From Bisbaumannia salifodinae (lineage in GTDB: Bacteria; Pseudomonadota; Gammaproteobacteria; Pseudomonadales; Halomonadaceae), in the NCBI RefSeq assembly GCF_039522585.1, contig NZ_BAAADR010000004.1: a DNA stretch of 64,000 nucleotides, one strand, 5' to 3'. Positions 56,955-64,000 of this stretch are shown in pieces. Positions within the stretch are counted from its first letter, which is position 1, and each line of letters begins with the position of its first letter. A program made the position numbers and the translations under genes. The notes under the pieces were generated by a model that saw only the letters and a program-made list of their open reading frames with translations, did not search any database and was not told where the DNA came from.

Positions 56955-58706
56955 ATGGGAACGGCAGCAGCAAGCCCCAATCTGCAATATGGTTACCCGA
57001 CCCCCGGGCCGCAGGACCCCACCGGGCAGCGGGTCATGGACCATGTCTTTTTCTTGTCCAATGCCGAGTGGAAAGCCGCCAGAGAGAAGAACCAGTATGA
57101 CTATGTGGTGGTGGGGACCGGCTTTTGCGCCCTGGCATTTGCCCAGCGCGTGCTGGAGTCGAACCCTCACAGCCGCATTCTTCTGATCGAACGCGGCCCA
57201 TTTTTCCTTCCGGAACATTTCCAGAATCTCCCCTTGCCCTTCAAGGATACCCTGGGTGGCCTTTCTGAGACCTTTCCCTGGACCCTGTCCGCGACGACTG
57301 CCCTGGGACAGGACGGTCCGGTTCGCTGGCAGCACGGCATGGTGCCTTTCTTCGGCGGCCGTTCCACGCTGTGGAGCGCCTGGTGCCCTCGGCCGAATGA
57401 TGACGAATTGAAGGGGTGGCCGAAAGCCACCATCGAGGCGGCCCGGAAAAACCTGGATGCGGCAGAAAAGCTGCTGCGAGTCCAGAAGGCCGATCAGATC
57501 GACCTGGGGCGCAGCTCGGAAGAGATGAACGTCATCGGCAAGAGTCGACCCGTCTATGGCCCCCTGCAGAAGCGTATTCAATCCCTGCTGCGGGAAAGGG
57601 GAGAAAGTGTCGAGGGCATTTACCGGACCCAGGCCGCGCCCTTGGCGTCCGCCTCCGAAAACGTCAACGGCGTCGACTTCCAGAAGTTTTCGACGCCAGG
57701 AGATATCCTGGCGTTAGCCGAGAAACAGGCCCGCCTGCACGCCGCCGGCAAAGGCGCCAGGTTGGATATCGTCTCCGAATGCATCGTGGAAAAAATCCAG
57801 CAGCAAGAGATCGATGGCTCTCGTCAGGCCACGGCCCTGGAGACCTCCCGGGGCGTGCTGCCGCTGGGCGAGGCGAAGCTGATCCTGGCCATGGGCACCC
57901 TGCCGCCCACCACCCTGCTGCGCAACTCTTTCCCGAAGACCCAGTCTCTCGGGGAACGCTTTTCCGCGCATTTCATCAGCTCCATCGTGGCACGAGTGCC
58001 CAAGTCGTCACTGGACCCGGACGGGCAGTTCGGCGACCTGGAATTGAGTGCCTGTTACGTTGCCGGCGTGGCCGACAAGAGCTACGAACAGCAATTCCAT
58101 ATCCAACTGTCGTCATTGTGGGATGTGAACCCGGCGAAGAACGCGGGCACGGCATTACGCTACATGCCGGATGTGGTGGCGACCGCCTCACAGGCCCAGC
58201 TACAAAGCTCCGAGGGGTATGTGGTGTTTGTCTGCGCGGTGCTGGGCGAGCTGGATTACAACAATCCGGAGTCCTGGTTCCTGGGTAATGATCAGGACAA
58301 TAATGTCACCACTAATTCACTGCTGCAGGTCAGGGAAAATTCCCGGGATTATCAGACCTGGAAGGCAATGGATCATGCCACTTTCGGTATCCTCGAAGAG
58401 GCGCTGTCTCCGGAGGGGGCTTCTCAGGTCGAGTACTGGCATGGCGATCCGGATCAGGGGACATGGCGTTCCGAACGACCGAGCCAGGAGCAGCGGCGGG
58501 TGGATGCCCTGGTTCACGAAAGCTCCACTCTCTACCTTGGTGAGGAGGATTCGGCCCCTGTGGACCTGAATTATCGGTTCAGAGGCAGCAATAATGTGTA
58601 TGTCACGGGCGGGGGGCTATGGCCGCAGGGAGGGTCCTGGAACCCGACGCTGACCATGGTGGCCTTGGCCCAGGACCTGGCGGACAAACTGGAACACGCG
58701 GAATAG
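56955..58706 (+). CDS. GMC family FAD-dependent oxidoreductase
   Basis: A 583-residue flavoprotein. The FAD-binding fold begins YDYVVVGTGFCALAFAQRVL (48-67) and continues RILLIERG with the ribose-binding glutamate at 79; GGRSTLWSAWCPRP is the GMC-like flavin segment. The C-terminal domain has HESSTLYLGE with the catalytic His candidate and SNNVYVTGGGLWPQGGSWNPTLTMVALA with the Asn/His-equivalent position. There is no signal peptide. Substrates of the family are alcohols, sugars or choline; none can be assigned. Codon use is somewhat less GC-extreme than its neighbours, which suggests recent acquisition. No partner cytochrome or small subunit is adjacent. Confidence 0.8.
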   Translation: MGTAAASPNLQYGYPTPGPQDPTGQRVMDHVFFLSNAEWKAAREKNQYDYVVVGTGFCALAFAQRVLESNPHSRILLIERGPFFLPEHFQNLPLPFKDTLGGLSETFPWTLSATTALGQDGPVRWQHGMVPFFGGRSTLWSAWCPRPNDDELKGWPKATIEAARKNLDAAEKLLRVQKADQIDLGRSSEEMNVIGKSRPVYGPLQKRIQSLLRERGESVEGIYRTQAAPLASASENVNGVDFQKFSTPGDILALAEKQARLHAAGKGARLDIVSECIVEKIQQQEIDGSRQATALETSRGVLPLGEAKLILAMGTLPPTTLLRNSFPKTQSLGERFSAHFISSIVARVPKSSLDPDGQFGDLELSACYVAGVADKSYEQQFHIQLSSLWDVNPAKNAGTALRYMPDVVATASQAQLQSSEGYVVFVCAVLGELDYNNPESWFLGNDQDNNVTTNSLLQVRENSRDYQTWKAMDHATFGILEEALSPEGASQVEYWHGDPDQGTWRSERPSQEQRRVDALVHESSTLYLGEEDSAPVDLNYRFRGSNNVYVTGGGLWPQGGSWNPTLTMVALAQDLADKLEHAE

Positions 58707-58730
58707 CCCGACTTCCGCTCCATCCCCCCG

Positions 58731-58760
58731 TGACCGGCGGCGCCGCGGCGCCGCCGGTCA
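58731..58760 (+). terminator. Hairpin terminator after the GMC gene
   Basis: A perfect 14-bp stem TGACCGGCGGCGCC (58731-58744) paired with 58747-58760 is followed by the AT-richer TATTCC. It can also serve the convergent gene. Confidence 0.7.
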
Positions 58761-58827
58761 TATTCCTTCCCCGCCGTCTTTCCCCCCTACGCCCGTGAGA
58801 CTAGGCCGGATTTCCCGGCCATGGGGC

Positions 58828-59451
58828 TCAACGCTGGTGATGCTCGCAGGTCACCCTCGGATTGAACGGCTCGAGATTGCCGTTGGGGTTGTCGCGAAAC
58901 CACAGGTGCTGATCGTAATGGGCCTCGAAATGGTGGGCCTCCTCGGCGGGGGTGGCCGGGTCGTCGACCATATAGTCCCAGGCGCGCCCGGCCAGGATCG
59001 GCGGGCCGCCGTTGCCCTCGGCTTCCCAGGCCGCATGGAACACCAGGTTCTCGATCCCGACCAGCACCAGGGAGCCGTCCGCCTGGGGTTCGTAGAGCAG
59101 GATGGCGGGGTTGATAAAGTCGGTATGGGTGCCGGTGCCGTCGACCCGCGGCTCGGTGACCGTGAGGCCGAGCAGGTCGGGGCGCAGGTAGTGGATGCCC
59201 ATGCCGCCCAGTTCGGCGGGCATGCCATGCGCCGCCGCCGTGACGCACTCCCCGGAGGGATCCGGGATATAGCCCTCCGCCAGGGCTACGTCGACATCCT
59301 CGAAGCGCAGCGTGGCGGCGCGTGCCGACTCGATCAGCGCCGCCACCTCTTCATGCGGGATAGTATTTGTGTCTGACGACGGGTATGCCGCTACCAGTGG
59401 TGCCGCCGCTAGGCCCGCCACGATCACCCCTCCCCACAGGACTGCACGCAT
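58828..59451 (-). CDS. Unknown secreted protein
   Basis: A 207-residue protein with a Sec signal peptide (MRAVLWGGVIVAGLAAAPLV, cleavage after VAA near residue 22). The mature part contains GYIPDPSGECVTAAAHGMPA, GGMGIHYLRPDLLG, INPAILLYEPQADGSLVLVG, ENLVFHAAW and HHFEAHYDQHLWFRDNPNG, with many histidines and acidic residues, so metal binding is possible. I recall similar hypothetical proteins in diverse bacteria but cannot name a family. GGAGGAGA precedes the ATG at 59451. Convergent with the GMC oxidoreductase. Confidence 0.65.
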   Translation of the reverse strand: MRAVLWGGVIVAGLAAAPLVAAYPSSDTNTIPHEEVAALIESARAATLRFEDVDVALAEGYIPDPSGECVTAAAHGMPAELGGMGIHYLRPDLLGLTVTEPRVDGTGTHTDFINPAILLYEPQADGSLVLVGIENLVFHAAWEAEGNGGPPILAGRAWDYMVDDPATPAEEAHHFEAHYDQHLWFRDNPNGNLEPFNPRVTCEHHQR

Positions 59452-59651
59452 TGAATTCTCCTCCCGGCATTGCCGGGCCGGCCGCACCGGGCAGGACGCC
59501 CGCCAGCGTTACCACCCGAGCCCCCCTCGCGGCCGAGAAGAGGGCGACCCGGAACGCCTCGACCATCCCTGTCACTATAGTGGAGCCGGGGCCCGGGCAA
59601 GGGGGTGGCGGGAGGATTTCAAGGCCCGTTCGCCATCCCCGTGGGCGGCCG

Positions 59652-60839
59652 CTACTGGCCGATACTCGGCGAGGCCACGGCAGCGCGCCCGTTCAACAAC
59701 CAGGTTCCCAGTCCGGCGACGGCCAGCCCCAGGAGGGCGAAGAGCATAAAGGTGGTGACATGGCCTTCGGCGCCGACCAGCCAGCCGGCCAGCGGCGAGC
59801 CGGCGACCTGGCCCACCGAGGTGGCGAGCAGTGGCAGCACCGGGGCGAAGGCGGGCGCCTCGGTCATGATCTGGGTGCTCCTGACCAGGTAGAAGCCGCT
59901 GAGGGTCATGTAGCCGGCGCCGAACAGGGCCGCGGAGGCCAGGACGAGGGCGAAGTTGCCGGGATCGATGACCAGCAGCCCGAGGCTCGCGGACATCACT
60001 ACGAGGGCGGCGGCGTGGCTCGCGGCCGGGCCGAAGCGCGCGATCAGGTCCCCGGCGCTGGCCCCGGACAGCCCACCCAGGCCCACCGCCAGCCACATCC
60101 AGGCGGTCTGGCTCGGCAGTAGTCCCCCGGCGTTGATCACCGCATCGGGGGCAAACACCCAGTAGACCGCGCTGACGATCCCCATGCCGACGGCCAGGCC
60201 ACTCAGCCGGGCGATGCCCAGCCACTGGGCCCGGCTGACCGACTCGGGCAGCAGGCGGGGGCGCGAGAGCGAGATGCCCTGATCATCCCGAGGCAGATAG
60301 CAGAAGGCCGCCAGGGCGCCCACTGCCGCCAGGGCGGCGAAGCCGGTGTAGGCGCTGCGCCAGGCCTCGGCCCAGAGCAGCACCGCCGGCATGGCGAGGG
60401 CGATGCCCAGGCTGGTGCCCGCATTGATGGTGGCATTGACCCGCCCGCGCAGGTCGGCCGGCACGACCCGGTAAACCGCCTGCGCCATCACCGGCGACGA
60501 CAGCCCGGTGCTGATCCCGCAGATCAGCACGCCGGCGGCCAGCAGCAGCGATGACGGCGCCTGGGCGATCATGATCAGGCCGACGCCGGCCAGGCCGGCG
60601 GCCGCGACCCCGGTGCGGCGCACCCCGAGGCGCCGCGTCACCAGCGGGGCGGCGAGGATCGTGAAGACGAAGCTCAGGAAGGGCAGGGCGCCGATCACTC
60701 CCGCCATGGTGGCGGAGATCGTCAGCTCGTCGCGCATCGCCGGCAGGAAGAGCCCGAACACGAAGCGCGCCAGGCCGTAGGTGATGGCGATGACCCCGCT
60801 GCCGAGGGCCGCCATGCCGAGAGGGGAGAGGGGGCTCAT
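59652..60839 (-). CDS. MFS transporter
   Basis: A 395-residue major facilitator with about 12 spans. The start, GSGVIAITYGLARFVFGLFL, and PAVTRRLGVRRTG-like APLVTRRLGVRRTG are typical of YbfB/YcaD-type or CynX-like MFS proteins; QAVYRVVPADLRGRVNATIN is the mid-region signature. The substrate is unknown. The ATG at 60839 overlaps the stop codon of the upstream TetR gene as ATGA, so regulator and exporter are one transcription unit and probably form a drug or metabolite efflux module. Confidence 0.85.
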   Translation of the reverse strand: MSPLSPLGMAALGSGVIAITYGLARFVFGLFLPAMRDELTISATMAGVIGALPFLSFVFTILAAPLVTRRLGVRRTGVAAAGLAGVGLIMIAQAPSSLLLAAGVLICGISTGLSSPVMAQAVYRVVPADLRGRVNATINAGTSLGIALAMPAVLLWAEAWRSAYTGFAALAAVGALAAFCYLPRDDQGISLSRPRLLPESVSRAQWLGIARLSGLAVGMGIVSAVYWVFAPDAVINAGGLLPSQTAWMWLAVGLGGLSGASAGDLIARFGPAASHAAALVVMSASLGLLVIDPGNFALVLASAALFGAGYMTLSGFYLVRSTQIMTEAPAFAPVLPLLATSVGQVAGSPLAGWLVGAEGHVTTFMLFALLGLAVAGLGTWLLNGRAAVASPSIGQ

Positions 60840-61402
60840 GGGGACACACTCCGCGCCGTCGCGATCAGGGTGTCGGCCAGGGCCCGGGTATCGGCCAGGG
60901 CCGTGGCGGTATCCAGCAGGGCCACCGCCGTATTGCTGCCCTCCAGCACCATAAAGAGGCGCCGCGCCAGGCCGGGCGGGTGGTTCAGCCCGTCGCGGGC
61001 CACCGCGGCTTCCAGGCGGGCCAGCAGGTCGTTCTTGGCGGCCGCCGCCAGGGCATGAATCTCAGCATTGTGCTCGGCGAACTCGCCCATCGCCTTGGCC
61101 ATGATGCAGCCGTGCTGGCTGTAGCGCTGCAGCCAGTCGCCGTGGGCATCGATCAGCGCCAGGGTCTCCTGGCCCGGTGCCGCCGCGGCCATGGCCGCCT
61201 CCAGGCTGGCCATAAAGCGCTGATGGCGGGCCGTCAGCACCGCCGCCACCAGCGCCTCCTTGGAGGCGAAGTGGTTATAGAGCGTCATGCGCACCACCCC
61301 GGCCGCCGCCACGATGCGGTCGATGCCCGTGGCGTGGAAGCCCTGCTCATAGAAGAGCCGCTCGGCCGTGGCGAGCAACTGATCGCGCTTGGAGGCTGGC
61401 AT
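60836..61402 (-). CDS. TetR family repressor
   Basis: A 188-residue regulator. The N-terminal HTH is ATAERLFYEQGFHATGIDRI, continuing VVRMTLYNHFASKEALVAAV (about 9-56). The C-terminal ligand domain is of the TetR_C type with CIMAKAMGEFAEHNAEIHAL. It most likely represses itself and the MFS gene it overlaps; a palindrome at its promoter supports autoregulation. The inducer is unknown. GGAGC about 10 nt upstream of the ATG gives a weak ribosome site. Confidence 0.88.
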   Translation of the reverse strand: MPASKRDQLLATAERLFYEQGFHATGIDRIVAAAGVVRMTLYNHFASKEALVAAVLTARHQRFMASLEAAMAAAAPGQETLALIDAHGDWLQRYSQHGCIMAKAMGEFAEHNAEIHALAAAAKNDLLARLEAAVARDGLNHPPGLARRLFMVLEGSNTAVALLDTATALADTRALADTLIATARSVSP

Positions 61403-61412
61403 CGGGTCTTGC

Positions 61413-61454
61413 TCCTATATAGACCGATCTATCTAAATGAAGGCCTATCTAAAT
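61413..61454 (-). promoter_or_regulatory. TetR operator and promoter region
   Basis: On the minus strand ATAGA-TCGG-TCTAT (61419-61432) is a perfect inverted repeat, overlapped by a TATATA that could be a -10. Upstream the decamer CTATCTAAAT occurs twice as a direct repeat (61429-61438 and 61445-61454, 16 bp apart). It is the likely autoregulatory site of the TetR-MFS unit. Confidence 0.5.
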
Positions 61455-61636
61455 ACAGGACACCCGGCAGTGTCAATCGATGCCGCAGTGAAAAGCGTCC
61501 GGCAGCGCTCGGCATGGAAGGCTGGAAGTCAGGATCATGGCGTTTGATTGCTCGGCGGGCCTTCAGCAGGATCACCGCCATCCGCTGGGCTATGCTACCA
61601 GCACGCTGAATCATTCATGACTGATGGAGGAGAGCA

Positions 61637-61726
61637 ATGGCCAAGCGTTTCAAGGTGGGCGACCACGTCAGACTATCACTGCCTGGCAGTAGCGGGGACC
61701 AAGCACGCCGCTGCTGTGTGTCGTGA
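61637..61726 (+). pseudogene. Short remnant resembling an HVA1/DUF2945 protein
   Basis: A 29-codon frame with a perfect GGAGG ribosome site. It begins MAKRFKVGDHVRL, as in the 65-70 residue hypervirulence-associated (DUF2945) proteins, then loses similarity and stops. The rest of such a gene is not found in other frames, so it is probably a truncated or frameshifted remnant. The region 61727-61811 shows nothing further. Confidence 0.35.
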
Positions 61727-61811
61727 AGAAAAAATCATCTGTATCGCTAAAGTTCTCGAGTAACCTGCCGATGAGAGGAAAAGGAGTAAGCAATTTGACA
61801 AGGAAATAGTC

Positions 61812-62213
61812 ATGCGTGTCATTACCCACTCTCCGGACACATCGGCCCGTAAGTCCATCTCAAGAAGCACCAGTCCGGCTAATTTCACCTCGCTGGCAGC
61901 CGGCACATCGAAACGATCATGTTATCTAGCCTCCCTGATCCAGCAGTTGAGCTTCCGTGCCCTGTTTACCGAAGAATATTTAAGCGCCTTGGTCCACAAG
62001 AAACTGGACGATCGGGCCAAGGAGCGGCTCGGCACCTTTGCCGGAAGTAAGAATCGTGCCGCTTTCCATGCAAGATATGCTGACCCAAATGTCGTATCGG
62101 TGACAGTAGTTTCTAAAGATGCCGATTATGCGATCGGACAACGCGCGGCCAATAAATATGCAGTTTTACCAGTGCTGGATTGGCTCGATACCCATGAGCC
62201 TGAAAGCAAGTAA
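61812..62213 (+). CDS. Unknown 133-residue protein
   Basis: No family is recognised. The first 40 residues are serine-rich and basic (MRVITHSPDTSARKSISRST), the middle is helical (SLIQQLSFRALFTEEYLSAL, KLDDRAKERLGTFAGSKNRA), and the end (VVSVTVVSKDADYAIGQ) could be a strand-helix unit. No signal peptide or membrane span is seen. AAGGAAA lies about 8 nt before the ATG. Base composition is much less GC-rich than in the rest of the window, pointing to transfer. It is followed 37 nt later by a secreted protein gene on the same strand. Confidence 0.5.
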   Translation: MRVITHSPDTSARKSISRSTSPANFTSLAAGTSKRSCYLASLIQQLSFRALFTEEYLSALVHKKLDDRAKERLGTFAGSKNRAAFHARYADPNVVSVTVVSKDADYAIGQRAANKYAVLPVLDWLDTHEPESK

Positions 62214-62250
62214 GGGAAGTACTCCCTCAATCGTCATAAGGAGATATGAC

Positions 62251-62715
62251 ATGAAAGCATCGAAAATCCTGGTTGCCGGACTGGCATTGCTGAGCGCCGT
62301 CATTTCGACCACCGCCCTTGCTACGGATGACACCATCACCAAAACGGCCAGCCCGGGCAGCATGCTGGTGTTGAGCAACGGTGGAGTCAGCTTGTCGCAG
62401 TTCGGCCTAACCAGTTCGGATTTCCCAAGCGGTACCGGGACAAAGACCAAGACACTGACGGGTATCGACTGGCAAACCACTTGGTACCCGGAAGCTATCG
62501 GGGAAACATTGGAGCTGTGTTACTTCAGGCCCTATAGCAGTACGGAAGTGGGGTGTCGCCCTATTCCACCTAACTCATCTGGCACGATAAACGACTTCAA
62601 TAACCAGCGCTTTGGCAATGGCGCCAAGGTGATCATTTATCATCGAGCAGAGGATGGCAGTCGTGTATTGCAACCTGCAGGTCAAGATACCGTTACATAT
62701 CATTATAGCTATTGA
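62251..62715 (+). CDS. Unknown secreted protein
   Basis: A 154-residue protein with a clear signal peptide (MKASKILVAGLALLSAVIST, cleavage after ALA at about residue 24). The mature domain of 130 residues is rich in Thr, Ser, Gly and Tyr with alternating hydrophobics, as in a small beta-sandwich; two cysteines (LCYFRPYSSTEVGCRPIPP) are 12 apart and could form a disulfide. It ends in VTYHYSY. AAGGAG at 62237-62242 is a strong ribosome site. No family is recognised. Low GC for this genome. Confidence 0.65.
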   Translation: MKASKILVAGLALLSAVISTTALATDDTITKTASPGSMLVLSNGGVSLSQFGLTSSDFPSGTGTKTKTLTGIDWQTTWYPEAIGETLELCYFRPYSSTEVGCRPIPPNSSGTINDFNNQRFGNGAKVIIYHRAEDGSRVLQPAGQDTVTYHYSY

Positions 62716-62727
62716 GGATTAGTATCA

Positions 62728-62751
62728 GCCTCTTCGCGCTTGCGAAGAGGC
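62728..62751 (+). terminator. Hairpin after the secreted protein gene
   Basis: A perfect 10-bp stem GCCTCTTCGC/GCGAAGAGGC with a GCTT loop, followed by TTGGTTGCT. It lies between two co-directional genes and may terminate transcription partly. Confidence 0.65.
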
Positions 62752-62775
62752 TTGGTTGCTAAAGGGATTAAGCCA

Positions 62776-63750
62776 ATGAAGATCGGTAGCCAAGTTTCTG
62801 CGTATGTGCAAAGCAGTAAGCAAATAAATAACGCCAAGGAAAGTGGTGGTGTCGTCAGCGGTTCCAAGAGCGCCGATGAAGCCAAGGCGTCTCCACCCGC
62901 CGGAAGCACATCCGTGACCATCAGCGGACGCGCGCTGATGCTGTCGCGCCTGTTCCTCACCGAGGATGCCACCAGCGAACCGCCCGTGTTGCCGGGGTCT
63001 CAGGGCATGGGCCAGTACGGCGCCATGCTGCCCCATCACTTTCTTACCCGTGACGACCGAAGCCTGCTGGCGGAGATGTATGAGTTTGCCGATGAGCAGG
63101 GAGCCGATCTGAAGCACGTCGACCGGCTGGCCTGGGATCTTGGGCTGTATCGGCAACGTAATGATGGCAAGGCAATAGCGAACTTTAACGATGGTCGTAG
63201 CTACGACCTTGAAGGGCGCGTACGAACCGTCAGCTTTACCGACAAGGATACCGCCACGGCCGAGCGCATTCTGCAAAGCGATGCCCTCAACAGCACGCAA
63301 CTGGACCAGGGCTTTCTAAGTTACATCCTCGACCCCGGCTACGGCTTCACTCACGGCAGCGATTTCGAGTTCCTGGAGCAGATGGTGACCCGATTCTCCT
63401 CCCGTGGCAGCGAAGCCGCCACGCTGGACCCCAAGTTCTCGACTTATGTCAGGATAGAGAACAACTACATCCTGCATACGGCGGACGAAATCACGCTACA
63501 GCCCTTCGAGCCGGATATCACCAACGTCAACGGCGTCTGGAGCGTGACCGAGAAGGGCGCGGCGGCGGGCATCACGCTGGACCAGGTCATCGGCAACACT
63601 CAGCGTTCCCTCGCAACCAGCGCTGGCCAGGAGCAGAACCAGTACATTCTCGATGCCTTCTTCGGTAAAAGCGACGAAAAAGCACCAGAGCGAGGCCTGC
63701 TGTCGAGATTGATTGAGCTGATGAAGACGTCCAACACCAAGAGAGGTTAA
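62776..63750 (+). CDS. Unknown 324-residue protein
   Basis: The first 55 residues are polar and flexible (MKIGSQVSAYVQSSKQINN, then GGVVSGSKSADEAKASPPAG), followed by TSVTISGRALMLSRLFLTED, a segment I associate with hypothetical proteins of marine gammaproteobacteria, and a soluble helical domain with HFLTRDDRSLLAEMYEFADE, LAWDLGLYRQRNDGKA and DPKFSTYVRIENNYILHTAD. There is no signal peptide. The unstructured, Ser/Lys-rich N-terminus could be a secretion signal of the flagellar or type III kind, which is speculative. AAAGGGA lies 8 nt before the ATG at 62776; an upstream TTG is not supported. Confidence 0.6.
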   Translation: MKIGSQVSAYVQSSKQINNAKESGGVVSGSKSADEAKASPPAGSTSVTISGRALMLSRLFLTEDATSEPPVLPGSQGMGQYGAMLPHHFLTRDDRSLLAEMYEFADEQGADLKHVDRLAWDLGLYRQRNDGKAIANFNDGRSYDLEGRVRTVSFTDKDTATAERILQSDALNSTQLDQGFLSYILDPGYGFTHGSDFEFLEQMVTRFSSRGSEAATLDPKFSTYVRIENNYILHTADEITLQPFEPDITNVNGVWSVTEKGAAAGITLDQVIGNTQRSLATSAGQEQNQYILDAFFGKSDEKAPERGLLSRLIELMKTSNTKRG

Positions 63751-63933
63751 GGAATGCTACCCTATGACTGCTATCATCCGTTCTCTAATTCCGTCGGTTT
63801 TTCAATCCAACGTAGGCAGCATCTTCTAGGTCAATCTCTATAGCGGCGGCATCAAGGTTCTCCCAAGGCAGCGTGGCTGCGGCTGGTGGCGCTAGCTGCG
63901 TCGCCGATATTGTTTCAACAAGTATATAGACTC

Positions 63934-64000
63934 ATGCCTATCGGTCGAATTCATCATGAGGACACAACGGCCCTGATCACCTTGAAAGGCGTCAGCCATG
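63934..64000 (+). CDS. Start of a possible ABC-type ATPase gene (cut by window end)
   Basis: Twenty-two codons from an ATG at 63934 are open to the window end and read TTALITLKGVSH near the end, which resembles the first strand of ABC ATPases (IxLKxVSxxY). There is no strong ribosome site, and a minus-strand frame of 35 codons overlaps. The region 63751-63933 is AT-richer and shows no gene. Confidence 0.3.
   Translation, partial: MPIGRIHHEDTTALITLKGVSH

Noticed and set aside
62740..62775. A TTG start for the 324-residue protein
   Set aside because: The TTG falls within a hairpin and lacks a ribosome site, while the ATG at 62776 has AAAGGGA at good distance.

Overview
The window looks like chromosomal DNA of a halophilic gammaproteobacterium of the Halomonas type (family Halomonadaceae). 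The basis is indirect: very GC-rich coding sequence, an NhaD-type Na+/H+ antiporter, a glycine betaine/proline ABC importer, a two-subunit arginine succinyltransferase (AruF/AruG style), an alpha-glucosidase resembling the Halomonas HaG enzyme, a FabV-type enoyl reductase, and a chloride-dependent-type alpha-amylase. No rRNA, tRNA, CRISPR array, integrase or intact transposase was seen.

Layout. 1-1.6 kb: the end of fabV, a small membrane protein and a GlxA/ArgR-like AraC regulator. 1.6-8.6 kb: a methyltransferase, then the arginine succinyltransferase operon astC-aruF-aruG-astD-astB; astE is absent here. 8.7-10.5 kb: a small lipoprotein and rmuC. 10.5-13.6 kb: proVWX-like betaine importer. 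13.8-25.2 kb: a maltodextrin regulon (secreted amylase, malEFG, malK, alpha-glucosidase, MalT-type activator) with candidate MalT boxes. 25.3-28.4 kb: threonine catabolism (kbl, tdh) with a divergent XRE-cupin regulator. 28.4-43.2 kb: housekeeping and stress genes (DUF3541 lipoprotein, TRIC channel, nhaD, DUF3581, fhs, tandem Usp, aspA, two transporters, nnrU, arfB and small DUF genes). 43.4-56.6 kb: a more accessory stretch with a class D beta-lactamase, exporters (LysE, AzlCD, EamA), nitroreductase, a deaminase, AraC regulators and a Fic protein. 57-61.4 kb: a GMC oxidoreductase, an unknown periplasmic protein and an MFS/TetR pair. 61.5-64 kb: a visibly less GC-rich tail with unknown, partly secreted proteins and gene remnants.

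Metabolically the main cassettes are coherent: arginine and threonine are degraded to glutamate/succinate and glycine/acetyl-CoA, maltodextrins are hydrolysed outside, imported and cleaved inside, and betaine uptake plus NhaD serve salt and pH homeostasis.

The most interesting signals are not genes. (1) An 83-bp duplicated junction (about 93% identical) brackets a segment of about 5.2 kb (47.46-52.70 kb) and leaves a broken copy of the downstream oxidoreductase start behind; the segment carries a DUF1835 gene and two AraC-plus-exporter modules. (2) Three unrelated genes (astD, malG, the TRIC channel) have their 3' ends, stop codon included, echoed downstream at a spacing of about 74-88 bp. 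(3) A 94-95 bp intergenic element occurs twice with covarying terminal inverted repeats and two hairpins whose loops both begin AGGGA. (4) The Fic gene is preceded by two identically built 31-bp inverted repeats.
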